From: Melioribacteraceae bacterium
Lineage (GTDB): Bacteria; Bacteroidota; Ignavibacteria; Ignavibacteriales; Melioribacteraceae
Assembly (NCBI GenBank): GCA_015493615.1
Contig: WGCV01000048.1
Span: forward strand, 22,079 to 86,078
DNA: 64,000 nucleotides
Direction: 5' to 3'
Shown here: positions 50,249-58,329 of the stretch, piece by piece
Layout: the number at the start of each line of letters is the position of its first letter
Position numbering within the stretch: position 1 is the stretch's first letter
Made by a program: the position numbers and the translations under genes
The notes under the pieces: generated by a model
What the model saw: the letters and a program-made list of their open reading frames with translations, nothing else
What the model was told of the DNA's origin: nothing
Database searches by the model: none

Positions 50249-51210
50249 AATTATTAGACGCTATCGGAAATACTCCTTTAGTGAAGTTGGAAAATATAAC
50301 AAAAGGCTTAAACGCTTCCGTTTTTGCCAAGCTGGAGTTTACAAACCCGGGTGGGAGCACGAAAGACAGAATTGCCAAATATATGGTTGAAAAAGCCGAG
50401 AAGCTCGGAAAACTTAAAAAGGGGGACACGATTATTGAAAATTCCTCCGGCAATACCGCAATGGGCTTAGCCATTGTTGCCCGTCAGAAAGGGTACAAAC
50501 TTAAAATTGTCATTCGGGATACGACAAGTAAGGAGAAGCTGAGAATGCTTGAAGTTCTCGGAGTTGATGTGATAACCGTTGATGCAACAATTCCGCCGGA
50601 AAGAGAAGACTCCTACAATAACCTTGCAAAAACGCTTGCGAGCAGAAATCCCGATTATCATTATCTTGACCAGCACAACAATTTGGATAATAACGAAGCC
50701 CACTATATGACGACCGGACCGGAGATTTGGGAGCAGACAAATGGAGAAATCGATTACTTTGTTCTCGGCATCGGTACGGGAGGTACAATCTGTGGAGCGG
50801 GACGATATTTAAAAGAAAAAAATCCCAATATCAAAGTTATAGCGGTTGATCCCGTCGGTTCTGTTTTTTACGATTATTTTAAGACTAAAAAACTGATTAA
50901 ACCTTCTCATTATAAATTGGAAGGTTTAGGAGATGAATTTTTAATTAAAACAGCTCAGCTTGAATATATCGACGATATGTTAAAAATAAGCGACAAAGAA
51001 GCTTTTGAATGGACTTTGAAGCTGGCTAATGAAGAAGGAATTGTAGCTGGAGGTTCCAGCGGAGCAAATATTTGGGGAGCAATTAAAGTTGCGGCGCAAG
51101 CCGGAAAAGGCGCGAAAATTGTTACGATTTTTCCCGATTCAGGGTACAAATATTTTAGTACTATTTACAATGAAGAATGGATGAAATCCAACGGATTTCA
51201 TGTTAAATAA
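50245..51210 (+). CDS. PLP-dependent cysteine synthase / cystathionine beta-synthase family protein
   Basis: 321 aa of the fold-type II PLP family. The cofactor lysine is K40 in NPGGSTKDRIA, the substrate loop is NSSGNTAMGLA, and the phosphate-binding loop is GTGGTICG. The phrase AVDPVGSVFYDYF and the segment KLEGLGDEFLIKTAQL resemble the catalytic core of cystathionine beta-synthases more than classical CysK. There is no C-terminal CBS-domain pair. It could act in cysteine synthesis (O-acetylserine) or in transsulfuration; sequence reading alone does not decide. Overlaps fmt by 4 nt, and the repeat copy 2 begins 4 nt after its stop. Confidence 0.85.
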   Translation: MKLLDAIGNTPLVKLENITKGLNASVFAKLEFTNPGGSTKDRIAKYMVEKAEKLGKLKKGDTIIENSSGNTAMGLAIVARQKGYKLKIVIRDTTSKEKLRMLEVLGVDVITVDATIPPEREDSYNNLAKTLASRNPDYHYLDQHNNLDNNEAHYMTTGPEIWEQTNGEIDYFVLGIGTGGTICGAGRYLKEKNPNIKVIAVDPVGSVFYDYFKTKKLIKPSHYKLEGLGDEFLIKTAQLEYIDDMLKISDKEAFEWTLKLANEEGIVAGGSSGANIWGAIKVAAQAGKGAKIVTIFPDSGYKYFSTIYNEEWMKSNGFHVK

Positions 51211-51213
51211 TAT

Positions 51214-51370
51214 TTAGTGAAGTCTTTGCTTAACCTGGTAATATGTCATTCTGATCCCGCCTTGGCGGGAGAAGAATCTCAAAACCGGTAATAATACAGA
51301 ATTAGAGATATTTCGGATGGCTTACACCGTCCTCAATATGATAAATTTAGGTTTTACTCAGACTTTAACA
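51214..51370 (+). repeat. MITE-like repeat, copy 2
   Basis: Starts TTAGTGAAGTCTTTGC, contains GTCATTCTGATCCCGCC, a CCCGCCTTGGCGGG palindrome, GAAGAATCTCAAAACCGG, the GATATTTCGGATGG block and TCAATATGATAAA, and ends near CAGACTTTAAC. Same orientation as copies 1 and 3. It fills most of the 203-nt gap between the CBS-family gene and lipA. Confidence 0.8.
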
Positions 51371-51413
51371 AATCTACCTAATGTGTTGAAATATAGAAAG
51401 TTAGAGGATATAA

Positions 51414-52325
51414 TTGAAGATAAATAAACATCAAAAAGAATATAAAGAAGTTGCTGAAAAAGAAATAGGCAGTCTGGGAAAAAGACCCGATTGGCTCAAA
51501 GTCCGGTTGCCCTCGGGGGAGAATTATTCGGACGTTGTAAAGTTGATGAGAAACGCTCATCTTAACACCGTCTGCGAAGAAGCGCGCTGTCCGAATCTCG
51601 CGGAATGCTGGGGAGCACGCACTGCTACATTTATGATACTTGGCGAAATCTGCACACGAAGCTGTGGTTTTTGCAATATAAAAATGGGAATGCCGAACCC
51701 GGTGGATTGGGACGAGCCGAGGCGCGTTGCGGAGTCCGTTAAGGATTTAGGCTTACGCCACGCGGTAATTACATCCGTTGACAGAGATGAACTTAAAGAC
51801 GGCGGCGCTTCTGTATTTGCCGAGACGATAAGATTGATTCGTGAAACAAGTCCCGAGTGCACCATTGAGATTCTTACTCCCGACTTTAAGGGAGAGGAAT
51901 CGGCTTTTGAAATTATCATGAAAAATCCTCCGGATATTCTTAACCATAACCTTGAGACTGTTGAAAGACTTTATCATGCCGTACGCCCTCAGGCAAAATA
52001 CTCACGCAGTCTGGAGCTAATCCGGTGGTTTAAGGAAAAAGGTTTAAGAACCAAAAGCGGAATAATGGTGGGAATCGGAGAGACAAAGGACGAAGTTTTC
52101 GGAATAATGGATGATTTGCGTTCCTACGGCTGCGATATTATGACGATCGGACAATATTTACAGCCGACAAAAGAGCATCTGCCGGTTGCGCGCTATGTTA
52201 CGCCGGATGAATTCAGAGAATATAAGGAATATGGAAAGAAAATCGGATTTCTCGCCGTGGAATCGGGACCGCTCGTTAGGAGTTCATATCATGCCGACAA
52301 ACACGCAAGATTGCTGAAAAAATAG
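51414..52325 (+). CDS. lipA: Lipoyl synthase
   Basis: LipA inserts two sulfur atoms into octanoyl groups on lipoyl-dependent enzymes by radical SAM chemistry. The 303 aa contain the auxiliary cluster motif [12 protein letters not shown] and the radical SAM motif CTRSCGFC, with GDEPR-like [10 protein letters not shown] and the conserved C-terminal RSSYHAD carrying the serine ligand. The start is TTG 51414 with AGAGGA a few bases upstream. It is convergent with the SRPBCC gene, whose stop lies 5 nt away. Confidence 0.97.
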   Translation: MKINKHQKEYKEVAEKEIGSLGKRPDWLKVRLPSGENYSDVVKLMRNAHLNTVCEEARCPNLAECWGARTATFMILGEICTRSCGFCNIKMGMPNPVDWDEPRRVAESVKDLGLRHAVITSVDRDELKDGGASVFAETIRLIRETSPECTIEILTPDFKGEESAFEIIMKNPPDILNHNLETVERLYHAVRPQAKYSRSLELIRWFKEKGLRTKSGIMVGIGETKDEVFGIMDDLRSYGCDIMTIGQYLQPTKEHLPVARYVTPDEFREYKEYGKKIGFLAVESGPLVRSSYHADKHARLLKK

Positions 52326-52330
52326 CCGGC

Positions 52331-52879
52331 TTATTTTTTTATGCTCCCGTTTTCGAGGTAATTCTTTAAATTCCTTAATCCTTCGTCAAAAGTCGGGCCT
52401 AATAAATTATTTGAAAAAAGTCCCATTAAGCGTCCCACCGGATAGGATAAATCACCGTCGTGCCGCCATGTAATTTCGGTAGAGTCTTTTGAAACCGGTT
52501 CAAAAGTCCAATATTCATCGATTGTGCTTTTTTTGGGTATGAAAAAAGTCATCTCGGCATAAATTTTATTCGGTTTTGCAATATCGCGTATTTGAAGACG
52601 TCCGGTTCCCAAATGCTCGCTTTTCCATTCCCAAGTAGAACCGACAATTGATTTTTTTATGTCGATTTTATTCTGCATTGTGGAATCTACAAGAAGCCAT
52701 GGATTCCAATGCTCCCAAGTTTGTAAGTCCGCTACAACATTAAAAACGGAATCAACCGGCGCAGCGACTTTAGCGGAACGTTCAACCGAATATCTCGGAC
52801 TTAACAAAGCCGTAACTCCGAAAAACAAAATAAGAAATCCCGTAACCGAAATAAAAAGCCATTTAAAAAACTTTGCCAT
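52331..52879 (-). CDS. SRPBCC (START-like) family protein with N-terminal membrane anchor
   Basis: 182 aa. Residues about 5-26 form a membrane helix (FKWLFISVTGFLILFFGVTALL). The rest follows the polyketide cyclase/START-like pattern: YSVERSAKVAAPVDSVFNVVADLQTWEHWNPW near the start of the domain, and a long C-terminal helix (LGPTFDEGLRNLKNYLENG). These folds bind hydrophobic ligands; the ligand is unknown. It lies 1 nt downstream of the DUF190 gene on the minus strand. Confidence 0.8.
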   Translation of the reverse strand: MAKFFKWLFISVTGFLILFFGVTALLSPRYSVERSAKVAAPVDSVFNVVADLQTWEHWNPWLLVDSTMQNKIDIKKSIVGSTWEWKSEHLGTGRLQIRDIAKPNKIYAEMTFFIPKKSTIDEYWTFEPVSKDSTEITWRHDGDLSYPVGRLMGLFSNNLLGPTFDEGLRNLKNYLENGSIKK

Positions 52880-52880
52880 T

Positions 52881-53243
52881 TTAATCCTCGTTTTTCTTTG
52901 ATGATTTATTGTATCTTAAAACGGTAGCTTCCTCAATTGTGATAATTCCTCCGCAATCGGCTTCTTCAAACATTTCGTCAATAAAAGGAAGAAACGCTTC
53001 AATCCTTTCCACTTCGTCCACGATTTCAACAATAACCGGCAAATCCTCCGAAATTGCAAGAATTTTAGATGAATGAATTTTACTGTTTCTGCCGTATCCC
53101 ATAAATCCCCGATACGCTGTCGCCCCTCGTAATCCGTGCTTTCGCGCTGTGCGGATAATCTTTTCGTAAACCGGAGTGGAGCCGAGTTTGTCCGAATCTC
53201 CGAGAAAGATTCTCAGTAGCTTGGCTTTAGTCAAATGTCCCAT
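52881..53243 (-). CDS. DUF190 family protein
   Basis: 120 aa with the DUF190 hallmarks: KLLRIFLGDSDK, PVYEKIIRTARKHGLRGATAYRGFMGYG, and LPVIVEIVDEVERIEAFLPFIDEM. DUF190 proteins have a PII-like ferredoxin fold and are commonly encoded beside crcB, as here (3 nt apart). A regulatory role toward the fluoride channel is suspected but not established. Confidence 0.88.
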   Translation of the reverse strand: MGHLTKAKLLRIFLGDSDKLGSTPVYEKIIRTARKHGLRGATAYRGFMGYGRNSKIHSSKILAISEDLPVIVEIVDEVERIEAFLPFIDEMFEEADCGGIITIEEATVLRYNKSSKKNED

Positions 53244-53246
53244 TTT

Positions 53247-53618
53247 TTAACCTCTTGAAATGTAGTAAGCAAATCCGATTGCAATAAAAGTAACTACTAA
53301 ATTTAATAAAATATTTGCGGTTGCCAATAAAAATTCGGAATCGAAGAGCAGGGAAACGGTTTCGAGCGAGAATGTGGAAAACGTTGTTAAGCTGCCGCAA
53401 AAACCGACGGCAAGAATTAATTTCCAGTTTAAGGAAAGCAAATTTTTCTGATCTAATCCGAAAATCAAAAATCCGAGAATTAAACTTCCGAGAAAGTTTA
53501 CAGTCAAAGTGCCTATCGGAAGGGGCATCGGAAAAAGCCGCTGAACGAAATTGGCAATCACATACCTGAAAGCGCCTCCGAATGCTCCGCCGACCGCCAC
53601 TAAAATTATCTTTATCAT
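53247..53618 (-). CDS. crcB: Fluoride channel CrcB/Fluc
   Basis: CrcB is a dual-topology dimeric fluoride exporter. The 123 aa have four membrane helices and the signature residues: GGAFGGAFRYVIANF at the start, GTLTVNFLGSLILG (conserved Asn), and GFCGSLTTFSTFSLE with the polar-track Phe/Ser/Thr residues. Single copy, so it would work as a homodimer. First gene of the crcB-DUF190-SRPBCC run, starting after the clpP terminator. I find no fluoride riboswitch in the 80-nt leader. Confidence 0.93.
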   Translation of the reverse strand: MIKIILVAVGGAFGGAFRYVIANFVQRLFPMPLPIGTLTVNFLGSLILGFLIFGLDQKNLLSLNWKLILAVGFCGSLTTFSTFSLETVSLLFDSEFLLATANILLNLVVTFIAIGFAYYISRG

Positions 53619-53641
53619 TGTGAAAATCCGTATAATAAAAA

Positions 53642-53694
53642 AAGCCGCTTCAATTCGGATTATAACATAAAATCAAAATCGGTTGAAGCGGCTT
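53642..53694 (-). terminator. Terminator of the tig-clpP transcript
   Basis: AAGCCGCTTCAA and TTGAAGCGGCTT form a 12-bp stem around a 29-nt loop. On the minus strand it is followed by seven T. It lies directly after the clpP stop and before crcB. Confidence 0.75.
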
Positions 53695-53698
53695 AAAA

Positions 53699-54322
53699 TT
53701 ATTTCTTATCTTTAGCCGTTTTACGTGATTCCAATACGTTATCGATTAATTTATATTCTTTCGCTTCCTCTGCCGAAAGATAATAATCGCGGTCGCAGTC
53801 TTTTGCAATTTCGTCGATCTCTTTTCCCGTGTGGTTGGATAAAATCTGGTACAGCTTATCTCTTGTTTTTACCATTTCACGCGCATGGATTTCGATATCG
53901 GTCGTCTGTCCCTGCAATCCGCCTACCCAAGGCTGGTGAATCATAATTTTGGAATTGGGAAGGGAAGAGCGTTTATCCTTTGCGCCGCCGGCAAGAAGAA
54001 CGGCTCCCATACTTGCCGCAAGTCCTACGCAAATAGTCGAAACATCGGATCGGATATACTGCATCGTGTCATAAATTGCTAGTCCGGCTGAAACGCTGCC
54101 GCCCGGGGAATTGATATAGAGATAAATATCTTTTTCAGGATCTTCGGCTTCAAGAAAAAGGAGCTGGGCAATAGTTAAACTGGCTACATGGTCGTCAATT
54201 GCAGTTCCGAGAAAGATAATCCGTTCGCGCAAGAGGCGGGAAAAGATGTCCATTCCGCGTTCGCCGCGTCCGGTTTGCTCAATAACGTAAGGAACCAGCT
54301 GATTCATTATTTCGTTATTCAT
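53699..54322 (-). CDS. clpP: ATP-dependent Clp protease proteolytic subunit
   Basis: ClpP is the barrel-shaped serine protease used by ClpX/ClpA. The frame opens upstream within tig, but the ATG at 54322 follows a GAGGAG ribosome site and gives the usual 207 aa. Catalytic triad: S104 in [13 protein letters not shown]129 in [10 protein letters not shown]178 in [10 protein letters not shown]. It overlaps the tig stop by 8 nt. The common tig-clpP-clpX order is broken after clpP: a terminator and crcB follow instead of clpX. Confidence 0.97.
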   Translation of the reverse strand: MNNEIMNQLVPYVIEQTGRGERGMDIFSRLLRERIIFLGTAIDDHVASLTIAQLLFLEAEDPEKDIYLYINSPGGSVSAGLAIYDTMQYIRSDVSTICVGLAASMGAVLLAGGAKDKRSSLPNSKIMIHQPWVGGLQGQTTDIEIHAREMVKTRDKLYQILSNHTGKEIDEIAKDCDRDYYLSAEEAKEYKLIDNVLESRKTAKDKK

Positions 54323-55649
54323 TCTCTTTTGTCTCCTCTTTTTTAGCGGCTTTCTCGTTCTTCGATTGTTCCGCTTTATCTTTTGCGTCAATCTCTTTAA
54401 TTGTATTGTTATTTTTCAAAAATTCAATAACTTTGTCTTCGAGCAAGCCTGTATCTCTGTTTGTATCTTTATAATATTTAACTAATTTGTCAACAGGGAT
54501 TCCTGTTTGTTCGGCTTCTTTTTCAGCAAGAACTTTTAAATCGTCGTCGGTAACTTCTATGTTTTCCTGTTTTGCGATTGCCTCAAGCATAATTTGCCAT
54601 TTGGCGTTCCATTCGGCTTTTCCTCTCAAATCCTTTTTCAGTTGATTTTCATCGGGAGCGGGATAATTGTACCTTTTGGCATTTTCTTTTTCGTATTCAA
54701 TCAAGCGTTTCAGAACCGATTCAACATATCCGGGAGGAACGTCAAATTCATTGTTTTCTGAAATTTTACTCAGCAGACTATTAAGCATCAGTTCTTCAGA
54801 TTGCTGCTCGAAGTAAGTTTTGTAGCTGTTTCTGATTTCGTTCTTCAAATCTTCAAGAGATTCGTTTTTCCCTTCTGTTAAATCTTTGATAAAGTCGTCT
54901 GTAGTTTCGGGAAGAACAATTTTTTCCACTTTGGTTATTGTTCCAATGTAATGGTAAGTAACTTTGTGAGTTTCTTCGCCGTGTTTATGCTCGTCTTCAA
55001 AGTCAAAAGTAAAAGTATCGCCGACTTTTTTCCCGATTACGCCTTCAACAATCTGGGGATTAACATTTCCTTCGGTTAAATCAATTACCATGTCTTTTGC
55101 AGGTTCCGATCCGGCTAAAGGATTTCCCTCGTCGTCAACTCTTTGTAAGTCGGCAGTAATACGATAGTTTTTGTCTTCAACTACTTCAGCTTCAACAAAA
55201 TCAGCTTTCGATCTTAATAACTTCTCAATCTCTTTTTCTATATCTTCTTCCTTAACGGGGAAAGTTAATTTCTCCACTTCGAGTCCGGTGTAATCTTTAA
55301 TTGTAACTTCGGGAATTACCTCGAACTCCGCTTTGAATGTCATTCCGTCCGTTCCTTTGTAATCAATGTCCGTAAGTTTGGGAACGTTAACGGGAGTCAA
55401 TTTTGTTTCTTCTATGGCGTCCCAGAATTTACTCTCGGCAATTTTTTCCGTTGCGCGGTATTCAATCGAATCTCCGTACATTTTTTTTATCATGTTCATG
55501 GGCGCTTTCCCTTTTCTGAATCCGGGGATAGCGATTTTTTTTCTTTCTTCTTTGTAAGCTTCGTCAATTATCGGTTTAATCTCATCATAGCTCAACTTAA
55601 CTTCAATTTCTCTCAAATAATCCGATAAATTATTTACTTTTGTTTCCAA
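54315..55649 (-). CDS. tig: Trigger factor
   Basis: Trigger factor is the ribosome-bound chaperone and prolyl isomerase. The open frame extends into the tRNA-Leu gene, so the start must be internal: TTG at 55649 with ACGAGG 5 nt upstream gives 444 aa beginning [18 protein letters not shown]. The ribosome-binding motif is G-F-R-K-G-K-A-P (PGFRKGKAP), followed by the PPIase domain around [14 protein letters not shown] and a long helical C-terminal part. The end is charged (Lys/Glu). Overlaps clpP by 8 nt. Confidence 0.93.
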   Translation of the reverse strand: METKVNNLSDYLREIEVKLSYDEIKPIIDEAYKEERKKIAIPGFRKGKAPMNMIKKMYGDSIEYRATEKIAESKFWDAIEETKLTPVNVPKLTDIDYKGTDGMTFKAEFEVIPEVTIKDYTGLEVEKLTFPVKEEDIEKEIEKLLRSKADFVEAEVVEDKNYRITADLQRVDDEGNPLAGSEPAKDMVIDLTEGNVNPQIVEGVIGKKVGDTFTFDFEDEHKHGEETHKVTYHYIGTITKVEKIVLPETTDDFIKDLTEGKNESLEDLKNEIRNSYKTYFEQQSEELMLNSLLSKISENNEFDVPPGYVESVLKRLIEYEKENAKRYNYPAPDENQLKKDLRGKAEWNAKWQIMLEAIAKQENIEVTDDDLKVLAEKEAEQTGIPVDKLVKYYKDTNRDTGLLEDKVIEFLKNNNTIKEIDAKDKAEQSKNEKAAKKEETKENE

Positions 55650-55689
55650 TTCAACCTCGTTATTATAGTTTAATTTCAAAAAAAACAGT

Positions 55690-55774
55690 TGGTACGAGAG
55701 GGGGGACTCGAACCCCCACATCTACCGATACTAGATCCTAAGTCTAGCGCGTCTACCAATTCCGCCACTCTCGC
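55690..55774 (-). tRNA. tRNA-Leu (anticodon UAG)
   Basis: Minus strand: acceptor GCGAGAG pairs with CTCTCGT, discriminator A, then an encoded CCA (55692-55690). The D arm has TGGCGGAATTGGTAGACGC. The anticodon stem CTAGA/TCTAG holds the loop CTTAGGA (anticodon TAG). A long variable arm is present, and the T arm is GGGGGTTCGAGTCCCCC. First acceptor pair G-U. It lies 40 nt upstream of the tig start. Confidence 0.96.
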
Positions 55775-55783
55775 ATAGACTTA

Positions 55784-55815
55784 CAAAAATAATAGAAAAA
55801 AGTCTGAGATTCAAC
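55784..55815 (-). promoter_or_regulatory. Promoter of tRNA-Leu-tig-clpP
   Basis: Minus strand GTTG (55815-55812), 20-nt spacer, TATTTTTG (55791-55784), 9 nt before the tRNA 5' end. The -7 box is identical to that of tRNA-Arg, and spacing is the same. Confidence 0.7.
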
Positions 55816-55976
55816 TTTTAAAATTCTAAGAATTTTAAATGCCGGTTTAAAGTAATTGAGAAAAGAGTTAAACCATGTAGTATTGACGATTAAAAAAGCG
55901 ATAGAATGTTTATGATAATTGCAGTGTAGTCAGCTTAGCGACACCTACACGGATGAAGCCGTCTCGTCGTGGTCAG

Positions 55977-56139
55977 CGTCATTACGAGGAGTGGAACGAC
56001 GAACTTGTCCCGACTGCTTTTCGTTGGGGATAATCTCACCGAAAAACACGTTATTTCCGAATATTCAACAACTGTTTAACTGCAAAGGTTGAATTTTTAG
56101 GAGATTGCCGCGCTTCACTGTGCTCCGCTCGCAATGACG
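55977..56139 (+). repeat. GTCATTGC-type dispersed repeat, copy A
   Basis: Bounded by CGTCATTACGAGGAG on the left and GCTCGCAATGACG on the right, an imperfect terminal inverted repeat. Internal blocks TAATCTCACCGAAAAACACG, GAATATTCAACAACTG and AGGTTGAAT are shared with copy B. It resembles the GTCATTGCGAG/GAAGCAATCTC repeats scattered in many bacterial genomes. Confidence 0.65.
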
Positions 56140-56160
56140 AGTTTGTAATTTAAATTTTAG

Positions 56161-56312
56161 CGTCATTGCGAACTGTGACGCTAGGAGCAGTGAAGCAATC
56201 TCACCAGAAAACACGCTATTGCTGAATATTCAAAAACGGTTTAACGGCTGAGGTTGAATACCGGTGAGTCTGCCAAGGCGGAGCCGCGCGCACTCCGTTC
56301 GCTCGCAATGAC
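56161..56312 (+). repeat. GTCATTGC-type dispersed repeat, copy B
   Basis: Same layout as copy A 20 nt earlier: CGTCATTGCGAAC at the left, GCTCGCAATGAC at the right, with GAAGCAATCTCACCAG, AAAACACGCTATTGC, GAATATTCAAAAACGG and AGGTTGAATA inside. It carries an extra GCCAAGGCGGAG hairpin also found in the MITE-like family. Confidence 0.65.
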
Positions 56313-56625
56313 AGTTTTTTTTTCTCGCAATCCGTCACGGCGGACGGTTCGTTTTTATGGTTTTTCTTTTGTTTGTAATCCGCGCGATACTATTTGGGGA
56401 AAATATATATTGCCGATATTAATTGTACCGGACAATTATTTCCTTAATGTAATGAAAACAAAAAGTACAGATTTATTTGTCTAATTATTAAAAAAATCAC
56501 ATTTTATTATTTGGATTTAACGAAATATTTCAATCATTTAACCGATGCATTTATCTTCGTTTTAAATCACGCCAAGTTTTCTTGAAAATATTTAAATTGA
56601 ATTAACAATAATTTAAAAGGATGTT
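56313..56625. other. Spacer upstream of the endonuclease gene, nothing recognised
   Basis: AT-rich stretch after repeat copy B. A short open frame crosses it but begins in the repeat and has no recognisable product. No promoter with the TTTG-N20-TAnnTTTG layout was found. Confidence 0.5.
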
Positions 56626-58026
56626 ATGAAACGATATTTATTACTTCTTGTTTTCGGAGTTTTTTTCCTCCGTGGTTCCGTTCAGGCTCAGTACGATTAT
56701 TCCGTTACAGACGGACTTTTCGGCGACGCTTTGAAATCGACTTTGCACAATATGATTAAGGGACACACGCGTTATCCTTATTCTTCAAGCTCTACCGATG
56801 TTTGGAATATTTTAACTGTCGCCGACAGAGACCCGAACAACCCGAATAATGTTGTTTTAATCTACACCGGCTTCTCCGTTAACGGACCCGCCGAATACGA
56901 CGGCGGAAACGGCTGGAACAGAGAGCATGTTTGGGCAAAGTCTCACGGTTTCCCTAGCAGCAGCGATACGGCTTACACCGATTGCCATCACCTGAAAGCC
57001 TGCGATATTTCCACCAACTCGGCGCGCGGCACAAAAGATTTTGACGACGGCGGACAGCAGTATTTTGACGGCGGAACCGTTCCCACCGAATGCCATTACA
57101 CTTCCACGTCATGGGAACCTCGTCCGGCTGTAAAAGGGGACGTTGCGCGAATGATGTTTTACATGGTTACGCGGTATTCCGCCCCGAGTTCGCTTGAGCT
57201 TATTCTGGTGGATTACACCGGCACTCAAACTTACACTCCTTATTTCGGTAAACTTTCAACGTTACTTAAATGGAACAGAGAAGACCCGCCCGATAATTTT
57301 GAGAGAAGAAGAAACAACGTGGTTTACAGTTTCCAGCACAACAGAAATCCTTACATCGATCATCCGGAATTTGCGGATCGTTTTTACAATGCGGACTCTT
57401 TTATCGTTGTTAAAGCGGAAACGGTTGCGCCCTACAAATTTGTTGTTGAGTTTAACGACGAGGTTGATCCCTCAACGGGAGATGTTGCAGCGAACTACGA
57501 CTTGTTCAACTCGGATGTAAATATTACTGCGGCTTCAGTCGGTTATAACGGCGATAACAAAAAGGTTGAGCTTACTTGCTCGGCTAACTTCCCCGATTCA
57601 ATGTACATTGTTCAGGTTAACAATGTTAAATCGGTAAACGGCGGAAGGGTAATAGCAAATTCGCTTGCAGCGTTTGCCAATAACCCGCTTGTCGGAGTTA
57701 ACGACGGGACCCCGACAGTAGAGAATTTCAGATTGGAACAGAATTTCCCGAATCCCTTTTCAAAATCGAGCGGCGGAAATCCTTCAACTCTGATTAAATA
57801 TGAAATTCCGAGCGAAGGATTTGTAACGCTGAAAGTTTACGATATTCTCGGAAATGAGATCGCTACTTTGGTTAACGGTTATGAAAACTCGGGACAACAT
57901 CAGATACGTTTTAACGCCGATAACACATTGCGCAATATTTCTTCCGGAATTTATTTTTACACGCTTACTGCCAGTGCAAACGGAAAACAGTTCAGCGCGA
58001 CAAAAAAGATGATGCTGCTGAAATAA
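56626..58026 (+). CDS. Secreted endonuclease I family nuclease with T9SS sorting domain
   Basis: 466 aa. A signal peptide (MKRYLLLLVFGVFFLRGSVQAQ) is followed by an endonuclease I-type domain (about 25-245) with GGNGWNREHVWAKSHGFP and TDCHHLKACDISTNSARGTKDFD, the His/Asn/Asp region that binds metal and substrate in EndA-like nonspecific nucleases. A Big/SbsA-like beta domain follows (FVVEFNDEVDPSTGDVAANY). The C-terminus is a type A T9SS sorting domain: LEQNFPNPFSKSSGG, VTLKVYDILGNEIATLVNG, SSGIYFYTLTA, KKMMLLK. It is probably exported to the surface or medium to digest extracellular DNA. Single gene with its own terminator. Confidence 0.9.
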   Translation: MKRYLLLLVFGVFFLRGSVQAQYDYSVTDGLFGDALKSTLHNMIKGHTRYPYSSSSTDVWNILTVADRDPNNPNNVVLIYTGFSVNGPAEYDGGNGWNREHVWAKSHGFPSSSDTAYTDCHHLKACDISTNSARGTKDFDDGGQQYFDGGTVPTECHYTSTSWEPRPAVKGDVARMMFYMVTRYSAPSSLELILVDYTGTQTYTPYFGKLSTLLKWNREDPPDNFERRRNNVVYSFQHNRNPYIDHPEFADRFYNADSFIVVKAETVAPYKFVVEFNDEVDPSTGDVAANYDLFNSDVNITAASVGYNGDNKKVELTCSANFPDSMYIVQVNNVKSVNGGRVIANSLAAFANNPLVGVNDGTPTVENFRLEQNFPNPFSKSSGGNPSTLIKYEIPSEGFVTLKVYDILGNEIATLVNGYENSGQHQIRFNADNTLRNISSGIYFYTLTASANGKQFSATKKMMLLK

Positions 58027-58043
58027 ATTCTGAATTTTTTACC

Positions 58044-58074
58044 AACCTTAGAGGTTTTTAACACCTCTAAGGTT
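58044..58074 (+). terminator. Terminator after the endonuclease gene
   Basis: AACCTTAGAGGT (58044-58055) and ACCTCTAAGGTT (58063-58074) form a perfect 12-bp stem with a 7-nt loop, followed by TTACTATT. 17 nt after the stop codon. Similar AACCTTAGAGGT stems are common in Bacteroidota spacers, so it may also be a mobile palindrome. Confidence 0.7.
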
Positions 58075-58078
58075 TTAC

Positions 58079-58254
58079 TATTAGAAGGCTTTGCATAACC
58101 CTGTAAAATGTCATTCTGCTCCTCCGCCAAGGCGGAGCGGGAGAAGAATCTCAAAACCGGTAATTATACCGAATTTAGAGATATTTCGGACGGCTTACAC
58201 TCCGCCTTGGCGGACTCAATATGACAAACTTAGGTTGTGCAAAGGTCTATATTA
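58079..58254 (+). repeat. MITE-like repeat, copy 3 (best-preserved ends)
   Basis: Left end TATTAGAAGGCTTTGCA and right end TGCAAAGGTCTATATTA are imperfect inverted repeats. Inside: GTCATTCTG, a CTCCGCCAAGGCGGAG palindrome, GAAGAATCTCAAAACCGG, AGAGATATTTCGGACGG, a second CCGCCTTGGCGG palindrome and CTCAATATGACAA. Lies in the 303-nt gap between the endonuclease terminator and the kinase promoter candidate. Confidence 0.85.
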
Positions 58255-58267
58255 AACCTCTTCTTTT

Positions 58268-58298
58268 TTTGACGCTCCGCCAATTTTGATTATTTTTA
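58268..58298 (+). promoter_or_regulatory. Promoter candidate for the histidine kinase
   Basis: TTTG (58268-58271), 19 nt, TATTTTTA (58291-58298), which differs from TAnnTTTG in the last base. Ends 31 nt before the kinase ATG. Confidence 0.4.
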
Positions 58299-58329
58299 TC
58301 CTACTTAAAAATTTATTTCAAATTAACTT

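Noticed and set aside
52323..52340. AGCCGGCT plus T run between lipA and the SRPBCC gene as a terminator
   Set aside because: The palindrome leaves no loop when paired, so a stable hairpin is unlikely.
53619..53698. Fluoride riboswitch upstream of crcB
   Set aside because: The segment is occupied by the clpP terminator, and the conserved riboswitch pieces are not seen.
55650..55721. N-terminal extension of trigger factor
   Set aside because: It would overlap the tRNA-Leu gene; the extra residues are not family-like, and the TTG at 55649 has a ribosome site.
56254..56484. Open frame of 76 codons upstream of the nuclease
   Set aside because: It starts inside repeat copy B and reads repeat-derived residues; not supported as a gene.
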